Of a stretch of DNA of 64,000 nt, positions 49,271-57,785 are shown in pieces (position 1 is the stretch's first letter; each line of letters starts with the position of its first letter). The translations under genes and the position numbers were made by a program. The DNA comes from Puniceibacterium sp. IMCC21224 (GTDB lineage: Bacteria; Pseudomonadota; Alphaproteobacteria; Rhodobacterales; Rhodobacteraceae). The stretch covers positions 124,001-188,000 of the forward strand of contig NZ_LDPY01000002.1 in the NCBI RefSeq assembly GCF_001038505.1. The letters run 5' to 3'. The notes beneath the pieces were generated by a model, which did not search any database, was not told where the DNA came from, and saw only the letters and a list, made by a program, of their open reading frames with translations.

Positions 49271-50710
49271 ATGCCAGATTTTGATATCATTGTCGTCGGT
49301 GCAGGCACTGCGGGAATGCCCTGCGCCATTGAGGCTGTCGCCACCGGCGCACGGGTTTTGGTCATTGAGCAGACCGACCGTCCGGGTGGCACCCTGCATG
49401 TCTCGCTTGGTCAGCTCAGCGGTGCGGCGACGCAATTGCAGGCGCAGCAGGGGATTGAGGACAACGCCGCCGCCCATCTGGCAGATATTGAGCGCATCAA
49501 TGGCGGCACGGCCCGAACCGATCTGCTGCGTCGCACGGTGGACCGGCAGGGCGCGACCATCGACTGGTTGATGGAGCTGGGGTTTGACATGGACCCGGCC
49601 TGCCCCGCGATCCTGTATCTGCACGAGGCCTATTCAGTCGCCCGCACCTATTGGGGCGTTGATGGCGGGCTGTCGGTTTTCAAGGCGGTTCGCCCGCTTT
49701 TTGAGCGGGCGATGAAGCAGCCCAACGCCAGTCTGCGCTACGGCACCCGCGCGACATCCTTGCTGACCACAGACGGTACCGTGACAGGTCTGCGCGTCGA
49801 ATATGGTGGCCAGAGTCACGAGATCACCGCAGGCGCCGTGGTGCTGGCGTCGGGGGGGTATGGCGGCAATGCCCGCATGTTCGAACAGCTGACCGGCCGG
49901 CCACTTGTCACTGCCGCGCTGGACAGCTCGACCGGAGCGGGGATCGAGATGGCGCAGAGCATTGGCGCACGCCTTGTCGGGGCCAACAAATACCTGCCCA
50001 CCTATGCCGGCATCCCCCAAACCGCCGGTGGCGACCGGATCGACTGGCGGCAAATGCCCGCACTGACCCCACAGCAACGCCAACCCTGGGAACTGCACCT
50101 CTCGCCCGACGGTCGCCGCTTTGTCCGCGAGGATTCGCCCAGCGTCGACGAACGTGAACACGCCCTTCTGGATCTGCCAGAGCTGCGGTTCTGGTGCGTT
50201 TTCGACGATGCTATCCTGCGCGACGCGCCCGCCCTGCTGCCCGGCTGGACCGGGGACGAATTGCGCGACGCCTGGGCCAGCCGCCCCGATTTTGTGCGGG
50301 CGGACACGGTGCCAGAGCTGGCCCGCGCCACTGGAATGGATCCCGCCCATCTAAGCGACAGCCTGAATGCCTATGCCGCTGCCTGCGGCGGTGATGCGCC
50401 TGACCGCACGGGCCGCCTGCATTGCCCAAGGCCCATCGCCGGGCCGGGACTCAGGGCGATCCTGATGCACGGAATGGTGTTGAAGACAGCCGCAGGACTT
50501 GATGTGACCGACCGTCTCGAGGTGCGGGGCGACGCCGGGGTCATTCCCGGCCTCTATGCCGTGGGCGAGGTGATGGGCGGCGCGGCGCTGTCCGGGCAGG
50601 GCTTTGTCAGCGGTATGAGCGTCACACCCGCATTGACTCTGGGTCGCTGGCTTGGTGCGGAACTTGGCACATCAGTGACAACACAATCCAAGAACAGGAA
50701 CGACCTATGA
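49271..50710 (+). CDS. FAD-dependent oxidoreductase, fumarate reductase/3-ketosteroid dehydrogenase type
   Basis: A 479-residue flavoprotein of the FAD_binding_2 family. FAD binding is IIVVGAGTAGMPCAIEA (6-22) and RVLVIEQTDRPGGTLHVS; VVLASGGYGGN and the C-terminal GVIPGLYAVGEVMGGAALSG are the closing FAD-loop blocks. Members dehydrogenate or reduce C-C bonds alpha,beta to a carbonyl or carboxylate. It is cytoplasmic (no signal peptide) and is coupled by ATGA to the hydrolase gene. It diverges from the TRAP operon, so the trio 49271-52187 may act on the same imported compound. Confidence 0.9.
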   Translation: MPDFDIIVVGAGTAGMPCAIEAVATGARVLVIEQTDRPGGTLHVSLGQLSGAATQLQAQQGIEDNAAAHLADIERINGGTARTDLLRRTVDRQGATIDWLMELGFDMDPACPAILYLHEAYSVARTYWGVDGGLSVFKAVRPLFERAMKQPNASLRYGTRATSLLTTDGTVTGLRVEYGGQSHEITAGAVVLASGGYGGNARMFEQLTGRPLVTAALDSSTGAGIEMAQSIGARLVGANKYLPTYAGIPQTAGGDRIDWRQMPALTPQQRQPWELHLSPDGRRFVREDSPSVDEREHALLDLPELRFWCVFDDAILRDAPALLPGWTGDELRDAWASRPDFVRADTVPELARATGMDPAHLSDSLNAYAAACGGDAPDRTGRLHCPRPIAGPGLRAILMHGMVLKTAAGLDVTDRLEVRGDAGVIPGLYAVGEVMGGAALSGQGFVSGMSVTPALTLGRWLGAELGTSVTTQSKNRNDL

Positions 50711-51540
50711 CAGATATCCGCCGCAGCTTTGCCGACCTTGGGCAAGGTCAGATCCATTTGCGTCACGCTGGTCCGCGCGACGGCGCGCCACTTGCGCTGA
50801 TCCATCAGTCACCAGGATCGTCGAAACAGCTTGAACCGCTGATGGCTGCGCTTGGTGCGCGGGGGCGGAACTGCGCCGCACCCGACACACCGGGCAACGG
50901 CGACTCTGCCCCTCTGCCAAACAGCGCGCCCGAGATCCCCGACCTGGCCCAAGTCGCCTTTGACGCGCTGACCCGCTGTTTTGACGGTCCATTTGACATC
51001 TATGGCAGCCATACCGGTGCCTCGATCGCGATGGAAATCGCCATCGCCCATCCCGACCGTATCCGCAGCCTGACCATCGAAGGCATGGGACTGTATTCCG
51101 GCGGGCTGCAATCCGAGGTGCTTGACCGCTACGCCCGCGAAATCCGGCCCGATGCCGAGGCAACGCATCTGATGAAGGTCTGGCATTTCTGCCGCGATCA
51201 GCATCTGTTCTGGCCGTATTACAACCGCACAGCTGAGGGGCGCCTGCCCGACGACGACACTCTGCACGATTTTGTGGTCGAGGTGCTCAAGGCGATGCGC
51301 AGTTACCACCTGTCTTATCGCGCCGCATTTCGCTGGCCCAAGGTTGAGCGTCTGCCGCTGCTGCGTGTGCCCACAATGGTGATGTCATCGCCGTCGGACA
51401 TGTTGCACGAATACAGCCAGGCGGTGGCTGATCTGGTGCCCGGTGCCACCTGCACGGTGCTGCCCGCCTGGACCGACCCCGCGTTTCACGCCACAACGGC
51501 AGCGGTGCTTGATCAATTTCTGGAAGGTGTACCCGCATGA
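50707..51540 (+). CDS. alpha/beta hydrolase with His at the nucleophile position
   Basis: A 277-residue alpha/beta-hydrolase fold protein. LALIHQSPGSSKQLEPL is the oxyanion-loop region, IYGSHTGASIAMEIA is the nucleophile elbow and AFHATTAA the region of the catalytic His. In the elbow pattern G-x-Nuc-x-G the middle residue is His102, where Ser, Asp or Cys is expected. I recall similar GxHTG elbows in some uncharacterised relatives, so this may be a natural subfamily and not damage. The reaction is therefore uncertain (non-canonical hydrolase, lyase or cofactor-free oxygenase). ATGA overlaps join it to both neighbours. Confidence 0.85.
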   Translation: MTDIRRSFADLGQGQIHLRHAGPRDGAPLALIHQSPGSSKQLEPLMAALGARGRNCAAPDTPGNGDSAPLPNSAPEIPDLAQVAFDALTRCFDGPFDIYGSHTGASIAMEIAIAHPDRIRSLTIEGMGLYSGGLQSEVLDRYAREIRPDAEATHLMKVWHFCRDQHLFWPYYNRTAEGRLPDDDTLHDFVVEVLKAMRSYHLSYRAAFRWPKVERLPLLRVPTMVMSSPSDMLHEYSQAVADLVPGATCTVLPAWTDPAFHATTAAVLDQFLEGVPA

Positions 51541-52187
51541 CCGCTGATCCCTCTCGCGCCCTCGAAGATTGCCCGCTGGTGATCTTTATCGCGTATACTG
51601 TCCCCGCCAGCGCCGAACCGGGCGGCTATTCCGATTGGCTGCGCCGGGTCGATATGCCGTTTTTCAATGCGATTCCCGGCACCCGGCACTATGCAAACTG
51701 GCGGCTGCGCGACGTGCAACAAGGTGCGGTGCCGGTCTGGGACTACTTCGACTTTCAGGGGCTTGAAACCGAAGCAGATCTGGAGCGGGTCTGGTTCAAT
51801 CCCGATCTTGATGCCTTTCGAAGCGAATGGCTGCGGTTGTGGGGTTATGGTCGGGCAGAAGCCCCGCCGGTGCTGCGCCATTCCTACCTCATGCGCCCGG
51901 TGTTCCGCACTGACCGGCGACCAAAGGACGCCGTCCTGACGCTCGCGGGGGGAACCGGCGCGGCACCCTCACTGCCTGACGCCGATCTGGTCTGGCAGGT
52001 CGAAGACGTCCTGCACAAGCATTTTGGAGGCTCTGGACAAGGGGCTTCGTGGAAAACTCCGGCGTTCGACGCTAATCCGCTGGCGCTTGACTGGCTGGCG
52101 GTCCGGCATGGGGTCAATCAGTTCGCCACTGCGCCTGCCACTCTGCGCGTCAGGGCGGATCTGATTGCCGCCCCCGACCGGGCTTAG
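51537..52187 (+). CDS. hypothetical protein, 216 aa
   Basis: A 216-residue protein I cannot assign. The first half, CPLVIFIAYTVPASAEPGGY, MPFFNAIPGTRHYANWRL and VWDYFDFQGLETEADLERVW, reads like a ferredoxin-like (EthD/dimeric alpha-beta barrel) domain; the second half ends with DWLAVRHGVNQFATAPATLRVRADLI. No signal peptide or membrane helix. Its start overlaps the hydrolase stop by ATGA, so it is translated with the FAD enzyme and hydrolase and probably acts with them. Convergent with the SDR at 52250; the 62 bases between hold no clear terminator. Confidence 0.7.
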   Translation: MTADPSRALEDCPLVIFIAYTVPASAEPGGYSDWLRRVDMPFFNAIPGTRHYANWRLRDVQQGAVPVWDYFDFQGLETEADLERVWFNPDLDAFRSEWLRLWGYGRAEAPPVLRHSYLMRPVFRTDRRPKDAVLTLAGGTGAAPSLPDADLVWQVEDVLHKHFGGSGQGASWKTPAFDANPLALDWLAVRHGVNQFATAPATLRVRADLIAAPDRA

Positions 52188-52249
52188 GGTATCGACAGGG
52201 CCGTTTGCGAACAGCCGGGGCTGGCGTTGGCTGTCGTGGACCGGGTGTA

Positions 52250-52987
52250 TTATCGGCCGCCTGACATTGTCAGGGTCGCGGCTGTACAATAGCTTGCTTC
52301 GTCAGACAGCAACCACAAGATGCCCGCGGCCATCTCTTCGGGTTCGCCCACTCGGCCCAGCGGAACGCTCTTGGCGAGTGACGCGACCCGACCGGGCGGG
52401 TTAAAATCGGTATCGGTCAGACCCGGCGCAAAGGTGTTGACTGTGATCCCGTCAGGCGCGCCTTCTTTGGACAGACCTTTGGAGAAGGTGTCGATGGCGC
52501 CTTTGGACAAGGCATAGAGCGTGCGTCCGGGAGATCCGCCATTCTGCCCCGCAATCGACGATACGTTGACGATCCGACCGCCGCTACCGCCATGTCGCGG
52601 TGCCATCCGCCGGAGCGCCTCTCGTGCACAAATGATGTACCCCATAACATTGACGTCCAGCAGACGACGGATTTCCCCCGCCGACAGATCTTCGACTGGT
52701 CTGAGATCGCCATACATGCCCGCATTGTTCACAAGCGCATCGAGACGGCCAAAGCGGCGGTCGACCTCGGTAAACATCGCTTTTACCGCATCGTCATCCG
52801 CCGTGTCGCAGCCATAGGCAAACGCCTGCCCACCTGCGAGCTGGATTTCGTCGACGACGGTCTTGGCCTCTGCGGCGCTTGAGCGATAGTTGACGCAGAC
52901 CCGATATCCCCGGCCCGCCGCCTGACGCGCAACGCAGGCCCCGATCCCGCGCGACCCACCCGTTACGAGCAATACTTTCGATGTCAT
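52250..52987 (-). CDS. short-chain dehydrogenase/reductase (SDR)
   Basis: A 245-residue SDR with TGGSRGIG (residues 9-16), NNAGMYGD, catalytic Ser in VSSIAGQNGG and Tyr/Lys in YALSKGAID. NYRSSAAEA after the second strand (Arg-Ser) suggests NADP(H), like FabG-type reductases, in contrast to the other two SDRs. ATG 52987 is preceded by AGGGAG. It stands alone between the plus-strand trio and the iron alcohol dehydrogenase. Confidence 0.9.
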   Translation of the reverse strand: MTSKVLLVTGGSRGIGACVARQAAGRGYRVCVNYRSSAAEAKTVVDEIQLAGGQAFAYGCDTADDDAVKAMFTEVDRRFGRLDALVNNAGMYGDLRPVEDLSAGEIRRLLDVNVMGYIICAREALRRMAPRHGGSGGRIVNVSSIAGQNGGSPGRTLYALSKGAIDTFSKGLSKEGAPDGITVNTFAPGLTDTDFNPPGRVASLAKSVPLGRVGEPEEMAAGILWLLSDEASYCTAATLTMSGGR

Positions 52988-53119
52988 ACCAGTCTCCCTA
53001 TTGATCCGTCCCATTTAGTTGATCGGCGGGCAGGTCGTCCGACACCGCCCATTACGGTCAGACACGCCAGGCTCTGACGCGTACCCCAAACAGTTTGCGG
53101 CCTGGTCAGCCGAGGCTTG

Positions 53120-53152
53120 GCCAGGGGCACCCCTGTCTGGCCTGCCCCTGGC
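53120..53152. repeat. inverted repeat downstream of iron alcohol dehydrogenase gene
   Basis: GCCAGGGGCA (53120-53129) pairs with TGCCCCTGGC (53143-53152) across 13 bases; a further outer pair CTGGTC/GACCAG stands at 53102-53107 and 53153-53158. It lies 10 bases after the stop codon of the minus-strand gene but lacks a T-run, so it is an mRNA-end hairpin or weak terminator. Confidence 0.5.
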
Positions 53153-53161
53153 GACCAGCCC

Positions 53162-54310
53162 TCAGGCCGCAATCTTCAGAATCGCTCGAACTTGGTTCGG
53201 GCCGATGTCCGCATTCTCGCCAAGACTTGTCTGCCGCGCTGCCTCAAGGTGACGGATCAGTGCATCCGGGTCAAAATCGTTCAATGCTTCGGATATCCGC
53301 ACCGGGCAGGACATATCGGACATAAAGACCTCGGTCCTGCGGATCGCCTCTTCGGCCACCGCGCGATCATCAGTGCCGTCGATCTTCCAGACCCTGCGGC
53401 CAAAGCGCGCCAGCATTGCCAGTTTGTCCTCAAGTTTGTAGCGCATGAGCGACGGCATGATCATCGTGAGCGTTCGCGCATGGTCCAGCCCGTGCAGCGC
53501 GGTGATCGCGTGACCGATCATATGCGTTGACCAATCCTGTGGCACCCCGGCCCCGATCAGCCCGTTCAGCGCCTGGTTCGCCGCCCACATGACGTTTTCG
53601 CAGGCATCCAGACTGCGATCTTCGACCAGCTTTGGCCCCCAGTCGATCAGCACTTCAAGGATCGCCTCGCTAAAGCCGTACTGCACCGGCGCGTTCACCC
53701 GCGTGGTCAGATATTGTTCGAGCACATGGGTAAAGGAATCCACCACGCCATTCTGCAACTGGCGCGTCGACAGGCTAAGCATCGATGACGGGTCCATAAT
53801 TGCAAAGGCCGGGCGCGCGCTCTGGCTGGCGAACGGCAGTTTGAGCTGACGGGTCTTGTTCGAGATCACGGAAACCGGATTGCTTTCCGACCCCGTTGCC
53901 GGCAGCGTCAGCACCGCGCCGTTCGGCACCGGGCTGACCTGATCGTACCCATCGATAAAACGGTCCCAAGGATCATCGTCGCCGCTGCCGATCATCACGG
54001 ACAGGAATTTGGCCGCGTCGATCACCGACCCACCACCAACGCCAAGCACTAAATCCACCCCAGCCGAGCGGGCCGTCACAGATGCCTGTTGCAGGGTTTC
54101 ATAGGCTGGGTTCGGCTCAATGCCACCAAACTCAGTCACCGCTCGATCCCCCAACGCGGTGCGAACCTGTTGGTGAATGCCGTTTTTGAAGATACTGCCA
54201 CCACCATACAGCAACAGCACCCGGGCCGCAGGCGGGATCAGCGTGTCGAGGCTGGCAATCTGTCCGGTCCCGAACCGGATATCTGTCGGAATGCAAAGGT
54301 CGAATTTCAT
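53162..54310 (-). CDS. iron-containing alcohol dehydrogenase
   Basis: A 382-residue group III alcohol dehydrogenase. The NAD(P) loop is VGGGSVIDAAK at 91-101, and metal-ligand histidines are in HMIGHAITALHGLDHARTL. Family members oxidise alcohols or reduce aldehydes, maleylacetate or 4-hydroxybutyrate-type semialdehydes. AAGGAG precedes ATG 54310. It follows the HIBADH-like gene after 75 bases and is the end of the operon that starts with the TRAP genes at the right edge. Confidence 0.92.
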   Translation of the reverse strand: MKFDLCIPTDIRFGTGQIASLDTLIPPAARVLLLYGGGSIFKNGIHQQVRTALGDRAVTEFGGIEPNPAYETLQQASVTARSAGVDLVLGVGGGSVIDAAKFLSVMIGSGDDDPWDRFIDGYDQVSPVPNGAVLTLPATGSESNPVSVISNKTRQLKLPFASQSARPAFAIMDPSSMLSLSTRQLQNGVVDSFTHVLEQYLTTRVNAPVQYGFSEAILEVLIDWGPKLVEDRSLDACENVMWAANQALNGLIGAGVPQDWSTHMIGHAITALHGLDHARTLTMIMPSLMRYKLEDKLAMLARFGRRVWKIDGTDDRAVAEEAIRRTEVFMSDMSCPVRISEALNDFDPDALIRHLEAARQTSLGENADIGPNQVRAILKIAA

Positions 54311-54385
54311 GGTCAGCTCCTTTTCGTTTCATTTGCGGTGGGGCCTGTGCACCATCAGTCCCGACGCTGTTGGTGGCCGCATTGA

Positions 54386-55306
54386 CTACCGCCCTTTTGC
54401 AGCTTCGACCTCCATATCCAGCCCGTTCAATCGGGCGACATGGTCGGTTAGCATCGGCACGAAATCATCTTGTCCCCCGACCGCCTCGGCGTGGATGAAA
54501 TACTGCCGCACAGCGGCGGCGACGACATTCATTACCCCCGCTTCAGCCGCCATGGCATTGACGTAACGCAGATCTTTGCTGCCGTTGGCGATGGAAAACT
54601 TGTGCGCATCGCGGTCACGGTCCACTGTGTATTGCATAAAGGTCTGCATGAAGCCGCTGTTCTGACGACTTGAGGTCAGCACCTCGCGCACTTGCGTCGG
54701 TGGAATGCCGATCTTGGCACCCAGCACCAGTGTCTCAGCCAACAGTGCCGCATTGCCCAGGCTGACAAAGTTCAGCAGCAGCTTCATTTTATGGCCACTG
54801 CCGACCGGGCCCATGTGCTGGATCGTGTCGGCCCAGCATTCGACCACCGGCTGGATGATCGCCAGGGTCGCGGCATCGCAGCCCAACATTGTCTGCAACG
54901 CACCCTCTTCGGCATGTTTCGGCGTGCGGCCCAATGGCGCGTCGACCATGGTGCCGCCTTTTTCCGACAGCTCCGCCGCCAGTGTCAGGGTCGATTTCGG
55001 GTCCGATGTGCTGGCGTCGATCACGATCAGCCCCTCGCGCGCACCGGCCAGAATGCCATCCGGCGCCCGCATCACCTGTTCTATCTGCGGTGAATTGGAC
55101 AGGCAGAGATGCACGATATCGCATCGCTCGGCGATCTCTTTGGGCGATGCGGCTTCTTGCGCACCCTGCGCCAAAAGATCCTCGACTGGTGCGCGGTTGC
55201 GATTGCCGCGTATCCAGAGATCGTAGCCCCCTTTCAGGACGTTTTTGGCCATGCCGTGGCCCATAAATCCCACACCGATAAACCCAATAACCGGTTTGTC
55301 AGACAT
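54386..55306 (-). CDS. 3-hydroxyisobutyrate dehydrogenase family oxidoreductase
   Basis: A 306-residue beta-hydroxyacid dehydrogenase. NAD(P) binding is GFIGVGFMGHGMAKNV (8-23), the substrate-binding block DAPLGRTPKHAEEG is at 122-135, and the catalytic motif G-x-G-x3-K-x3-N is at 169-179 (Lys175, Asn179). It oxidises a beta-hydroxy acid or reduces the matching semialdehyde or oxo acid. AAGGAGG stands just upstream of ATG 55306, and the amidohydrolase ends 18 bases earlier. Confidence 0.92.
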   Translation of the reverse strand: MSDKPVIGFIGVGFMGHGMAKNVLKGGYDLWIRGNRNRAPVEDLLAQGAQEAASPKEIAERCDIVHLCLSNSPQIEQVMRAPDGILAGAREGLIVIDASTSDPKSTLTLAAELSEKGGTMVDAPLGRTPKHAEEGALQTMLGCDAATLAIIQPVVECWADTIQHMGPVGSGHKMKLLLNFVSLGNAALLAETLVLGAKIGIPPTQVREVLTSSRQNSGFMQTFMQYTVDRDRDAHKFSIANGSKDLRYVNAMAAEAGVMNVVAAAVRQYFIHAEAVGGQDDFVPMLTDHVARLNGLDMEVEAAKGR

Positions 55307-55324
55307 CGCGAATCCTCCTTAGTG

Positions 55325-56380
55325 TCATACCTTTTTCGACCCTGCGCAGACCGCAGAGGGATCAGGCAGGCCGAGCGTATAGATCCGGTTGGCGGTTTGA
55401 TAAAAAAGCGCGTTGCGTTCCTCTTCCGAGGCGTGCAGCGTAATCCGCTTGAAACAGTTCCAGACGATGCCCGCCGGGGCCGCGCCCTTGTCGACGGGGA
55501 AATTCGTCTCGAACATTGCGCGATCCGTCCCAAATGCGTCAATGCAGGCTTCGAGATAAGGGCCCCATGCATCGGCGAGCTGCTGGGATCCGGGCGGCTT
55601 TTCCCAGCCGTCGAACCCGAAGCCATTCAGCCGCATACCCAGGCCGCCCAGCTTGATACAGACGTTCGGGCAGGTGGCCAGCCGCGAGATCGCGTGCTTC
55701 CAGTCTACGAACACCTCGTCCCTGCGCCCCGCATAAGGCCCGATCCCGATTGGTCCGCCCGCGTGGTCCATGATGATCGCCAGATCAGGCATGGCGCGGG
55801 CAAGGTCGAAAATATCGTTGAGCTGGGTGTGATAGGCCCAGGCGTCATAGACCAGACCGCGTTTCTGCACCGCGCTCAGCCCCGCCCGCACCATCGGATC
55901 ATAGAGTTGCCCCGCCGGGCGCACGCGGGTCGATCCGCGCGCCGCAGGATCGGCGTGCCAGGGCACCGAATAGCGGATGCCGCGAAACCGCCCCTGCCCC
56001 GCGTCGGTATGAGCATCAAGCACCTCATCCACGCGGTCGCCCAGCATCAGGTCGGCATAAGACACGATACCCCGCGCAACATCGGTCGCGCTCCCATGGG
56101 TTCCGGCCTCGGCGGCTGCCAGCTCCGTCTCACCCACAGGTTTCAGCGCGTCCGGGCCGTCGCTGCGATACCCTGTCTCACCTTCGACAAAGACGGTCGC
56201 GACGATGCGATGACCCGCGCCCGCGTCCTTCAGCACCTCGCGCGCGGTATAGGGATCGTGCGATTTGCGCCACAGGTGGTGGTGGGCATCAATGATCGGC
56301 TGGTCGGGCAAAAGCGGCTCTTCCTGGGTCAGGGACAGCCAATCCTTGCGCGGCAGGGGGTGCGGGTGTTGTGCGGTCAT
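55325..56380 (-). CDS. amidohydrolase-2 family metal-dependent hydrolase
   Basis: A 351-residue TIM-barrel hydrolase. The metal motif is IIDAHHHLW near residue 29-37, further ligands lie in IIMDHAGGP, and the strand-8 region reads FETNFPVDKG with Asn-Phe in place of the usual SDYP. Family members open lactones (fuconolactone, 2-pyrone-4,6-dicarboxylate) or decarboxylate ring acids. The start ATG 56380 is 7 bases after the stop of the quinone oxidoreductase gene. Probably hydrolyses a lactone intermediate of the CoA-linked pathway; the substrate is not known. Confidence 0.85.
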   Translation of the reverse strand: MTAQHPHPLPRKDWLSLTQEEPLLPDQPIIDAHHHLWRKSHDPYTAREVLKDAGAGHRIVATVFVEGETGYRSDGPDALKPVGETELAAAEAGTHGSATDVARGIVSYADLMLGDRVDEVLDAHTDAGQGRFRGIRYSVPWHADPAARGSTRVRPAGQLYDPMVRAGLSAVQKRGLVYDAWAYHTQLNDIFDLARAMPDLAIIMDHAGGPIGIGPYAGRRDEVFVDWKHAISRLATCPNVCIKLGGLGMRLNGFGFDGWEKPPGSQQLADAWGPYLEACIDAFGTDRAMFETNFPVDKGAAPAGIVWNCFKRITLHASEEERNALFYQTANRIYTLGLPDPSAVCAGSKKV

Positions 56381-56387
56381 CTGCGCC

Positions 56388-57380
56388 TCAGGGGATAAGA
56401 ATCGACGCGCCCTGCGTCTTGCGGCTTTCCAGCGCCTCATGGGCCTGCCGCGCGTCTGCAAGGCGAAACTCCTGATTGACCGCAACCTTCACCTTGCCGC
56501 GCAGAACCACGTCGATCAAATCATGCGCGCGGGACAGAAGTTCGGGGCGCGACCGCACAAAGAACGCAAACGCCGCCGAGGTGATGCTAAGCGATCCCTT
56601 GAGGTTCAGGACAAACGGATCAAACGGCGGGATCTTGCCCGACGCCGAGCCGAACGACACCAACGTGCCACGCACCCCCAGACAATCCAGCGATGTCTCG
56701 AACGTCGCCTGCCCGACGGCGTCAAACACCACCGGTACGCCTTCGCCCCCGGTCAGCGCCCGCACCCGGCGGGGGATGTCGTCCTGCCCGAGGATTAGCG
56801 CGTGCATGCATCCGTTCGCCAGCGCCGTTTTCGCCTTTTCCTCGGACCCGACCACGCCGATCACCCGCGCGCCAAGATAGCTGGCCCACTGGGTCAGGAA
56901 ACTGCCCACGCCACCGGCGGCGGCATGGACGACGACGGTGTGGCCGGCTCGGACGGGATAGACGCTTTTCAGCAGGTACTGCGCTGTCAGCCCCTTTACG
57001 ATCATACCGGCGGCAGTCTTGTCGTCGATCTCGTCCGGCAGCACGATCAGCCGCGACGCATCGAACAGGCGGGCCTCGGCATAGCTGCCCGGCGGAAAGG
57101 CGGGGCCGCCGGCGGCATAGGCGACGCGGTCGCCGGGGCGCACATCGGTGACGCCCGGCCCGACCTGTTCCACCACGCCCGCCCCTTCGCCGCCCAGAAC
57201 ATGCGGCAGCGACGGCAACGGATAGCGCCCCTCGCGATTGTGCAGATCAGCAAAGTTCAGACCCACGGCAGTGTGCCGGATCAGCGCCTGACCCGGACCC
57301 GGTTCGCCGATTTCGATGTCTTCGTAGACGAGCTTTTCGGGGCCGCCGTATTCATGGACCCTGATGGCTTTGACTTTCAT
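56388..57380 (-). CDS. NADPH:quinone oxidoreductase (zinc-free MDR family)
   Basis: A 330-residue medium-chain reductase. MKVKAIRVHEYGGPEKLVYED is the quinone oxidoreductase start, VGLNFADLHNREGRYPLP and VLGGEGAGVV follow, and the cofactor loop is AAAGGVGSFLTQWA. No structural-zinc Cys cluster is seen. It may reduce a quinone or an enoyl/enone intermediate. The start overlaps the stop of the Zn-ribbon gene by ATGA. Confidence 0.92.
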   Translation of the reverse strand: MKVKAIRVHEYGGPEKLVYEDIEIGEPGPGQALIRHTAVGLNFADLHNREGRYPLPSLPHVLGGEGAGVVEQVGPGVTDVRPGDRVAYAAGGPAFPPGSYAEARLFDASRLIVLPDEIDDKTAAGMIVKGLTAQYLLKSVYPVRAGHTVVVHAAAGGVGSFLTQWASYLGARVIGVVGSEEKAKTALANGCMHALILGQDDIPRRVRALTGGEGVPVVFDAVGQATFETSLDCLGVRGTLVSFGSASGKIPPFDPFVLNLKGSLSITSAAFAFFVRSRPELLSRAHDLIDVVLRGKVKVAVNQEFRLADARQAHEALESRKTQGASILIP

Positions 57381-57784
57381 GCGCTTTCCAATTCAAATCT
57401 TGGCAGGACGACGCCGTCGTCCATTTCCACCGGCACCAGCTTGACCCGTTTGCCGATGACGTTTTCTGCGGGATCCTCGATCAGGTTCGAGATCAGGATC
57501 GGCCCTTCGTCCAGCCGCACGGCCACGACGTTGTAGGGCGCCGGATATTCGGGCAGATATTCCTTGTGGAACATCACCCAGCTCACCACCTCGCCCTGGC
57601 CCGACACCGGTTTCCAGTCGGAGTCCGGCGACAGGCAATCTGGGCAGGCCGGTCCCGGCGGATAGCGCCAGGTGCCGCAGTCGGTGCAACATTGCAGGCG
57701 CAGCTGACGGTCCTGTTCGAGGAACGTCCACATCGGCACATCATAAAGACCCAGAATGCGGGGTGGCGTTTTTGTCGTCTGCAT
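57377..57784 (-). CDS. DUF35 Zn-ribbon/OB-fold protein (thiolase partner)
   Basis: A 135-residue protein with an N-terminal rubredoxin-like zinc ribbon, C-x2-C then C-x2-C in CCTDCGTWRYPPGPACPDC, and a C-terminal OB-fold (GEVVSWVMFHKEYLPEYPAP, RVKLVPVEMDDG). DUF35 proteins bind thiolase-like enzymes; the pair in steroid degradation (Ltp2 with the ChsH2 DUF35 domain) is a retro-aldolase. The start at 57784 is one base after the thiolase-like stop, which fixes it against a longer Arg-rich frame. Confidence 0.9.
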   Translation of the reverse strand: MQTTKTPPRILGLYDVPMWTFLEQDRQLRLQCCTDCGTWRYPPGPACPDCLSPDSDWKPVSGQGEVVSWVMFHKEYLPEYPAPYNVVAVRLDEGPILISNLIEDPAENVIGKRVKLVPVEMDDGVVLPRFELESA

Positions 57785-57785
57785 A

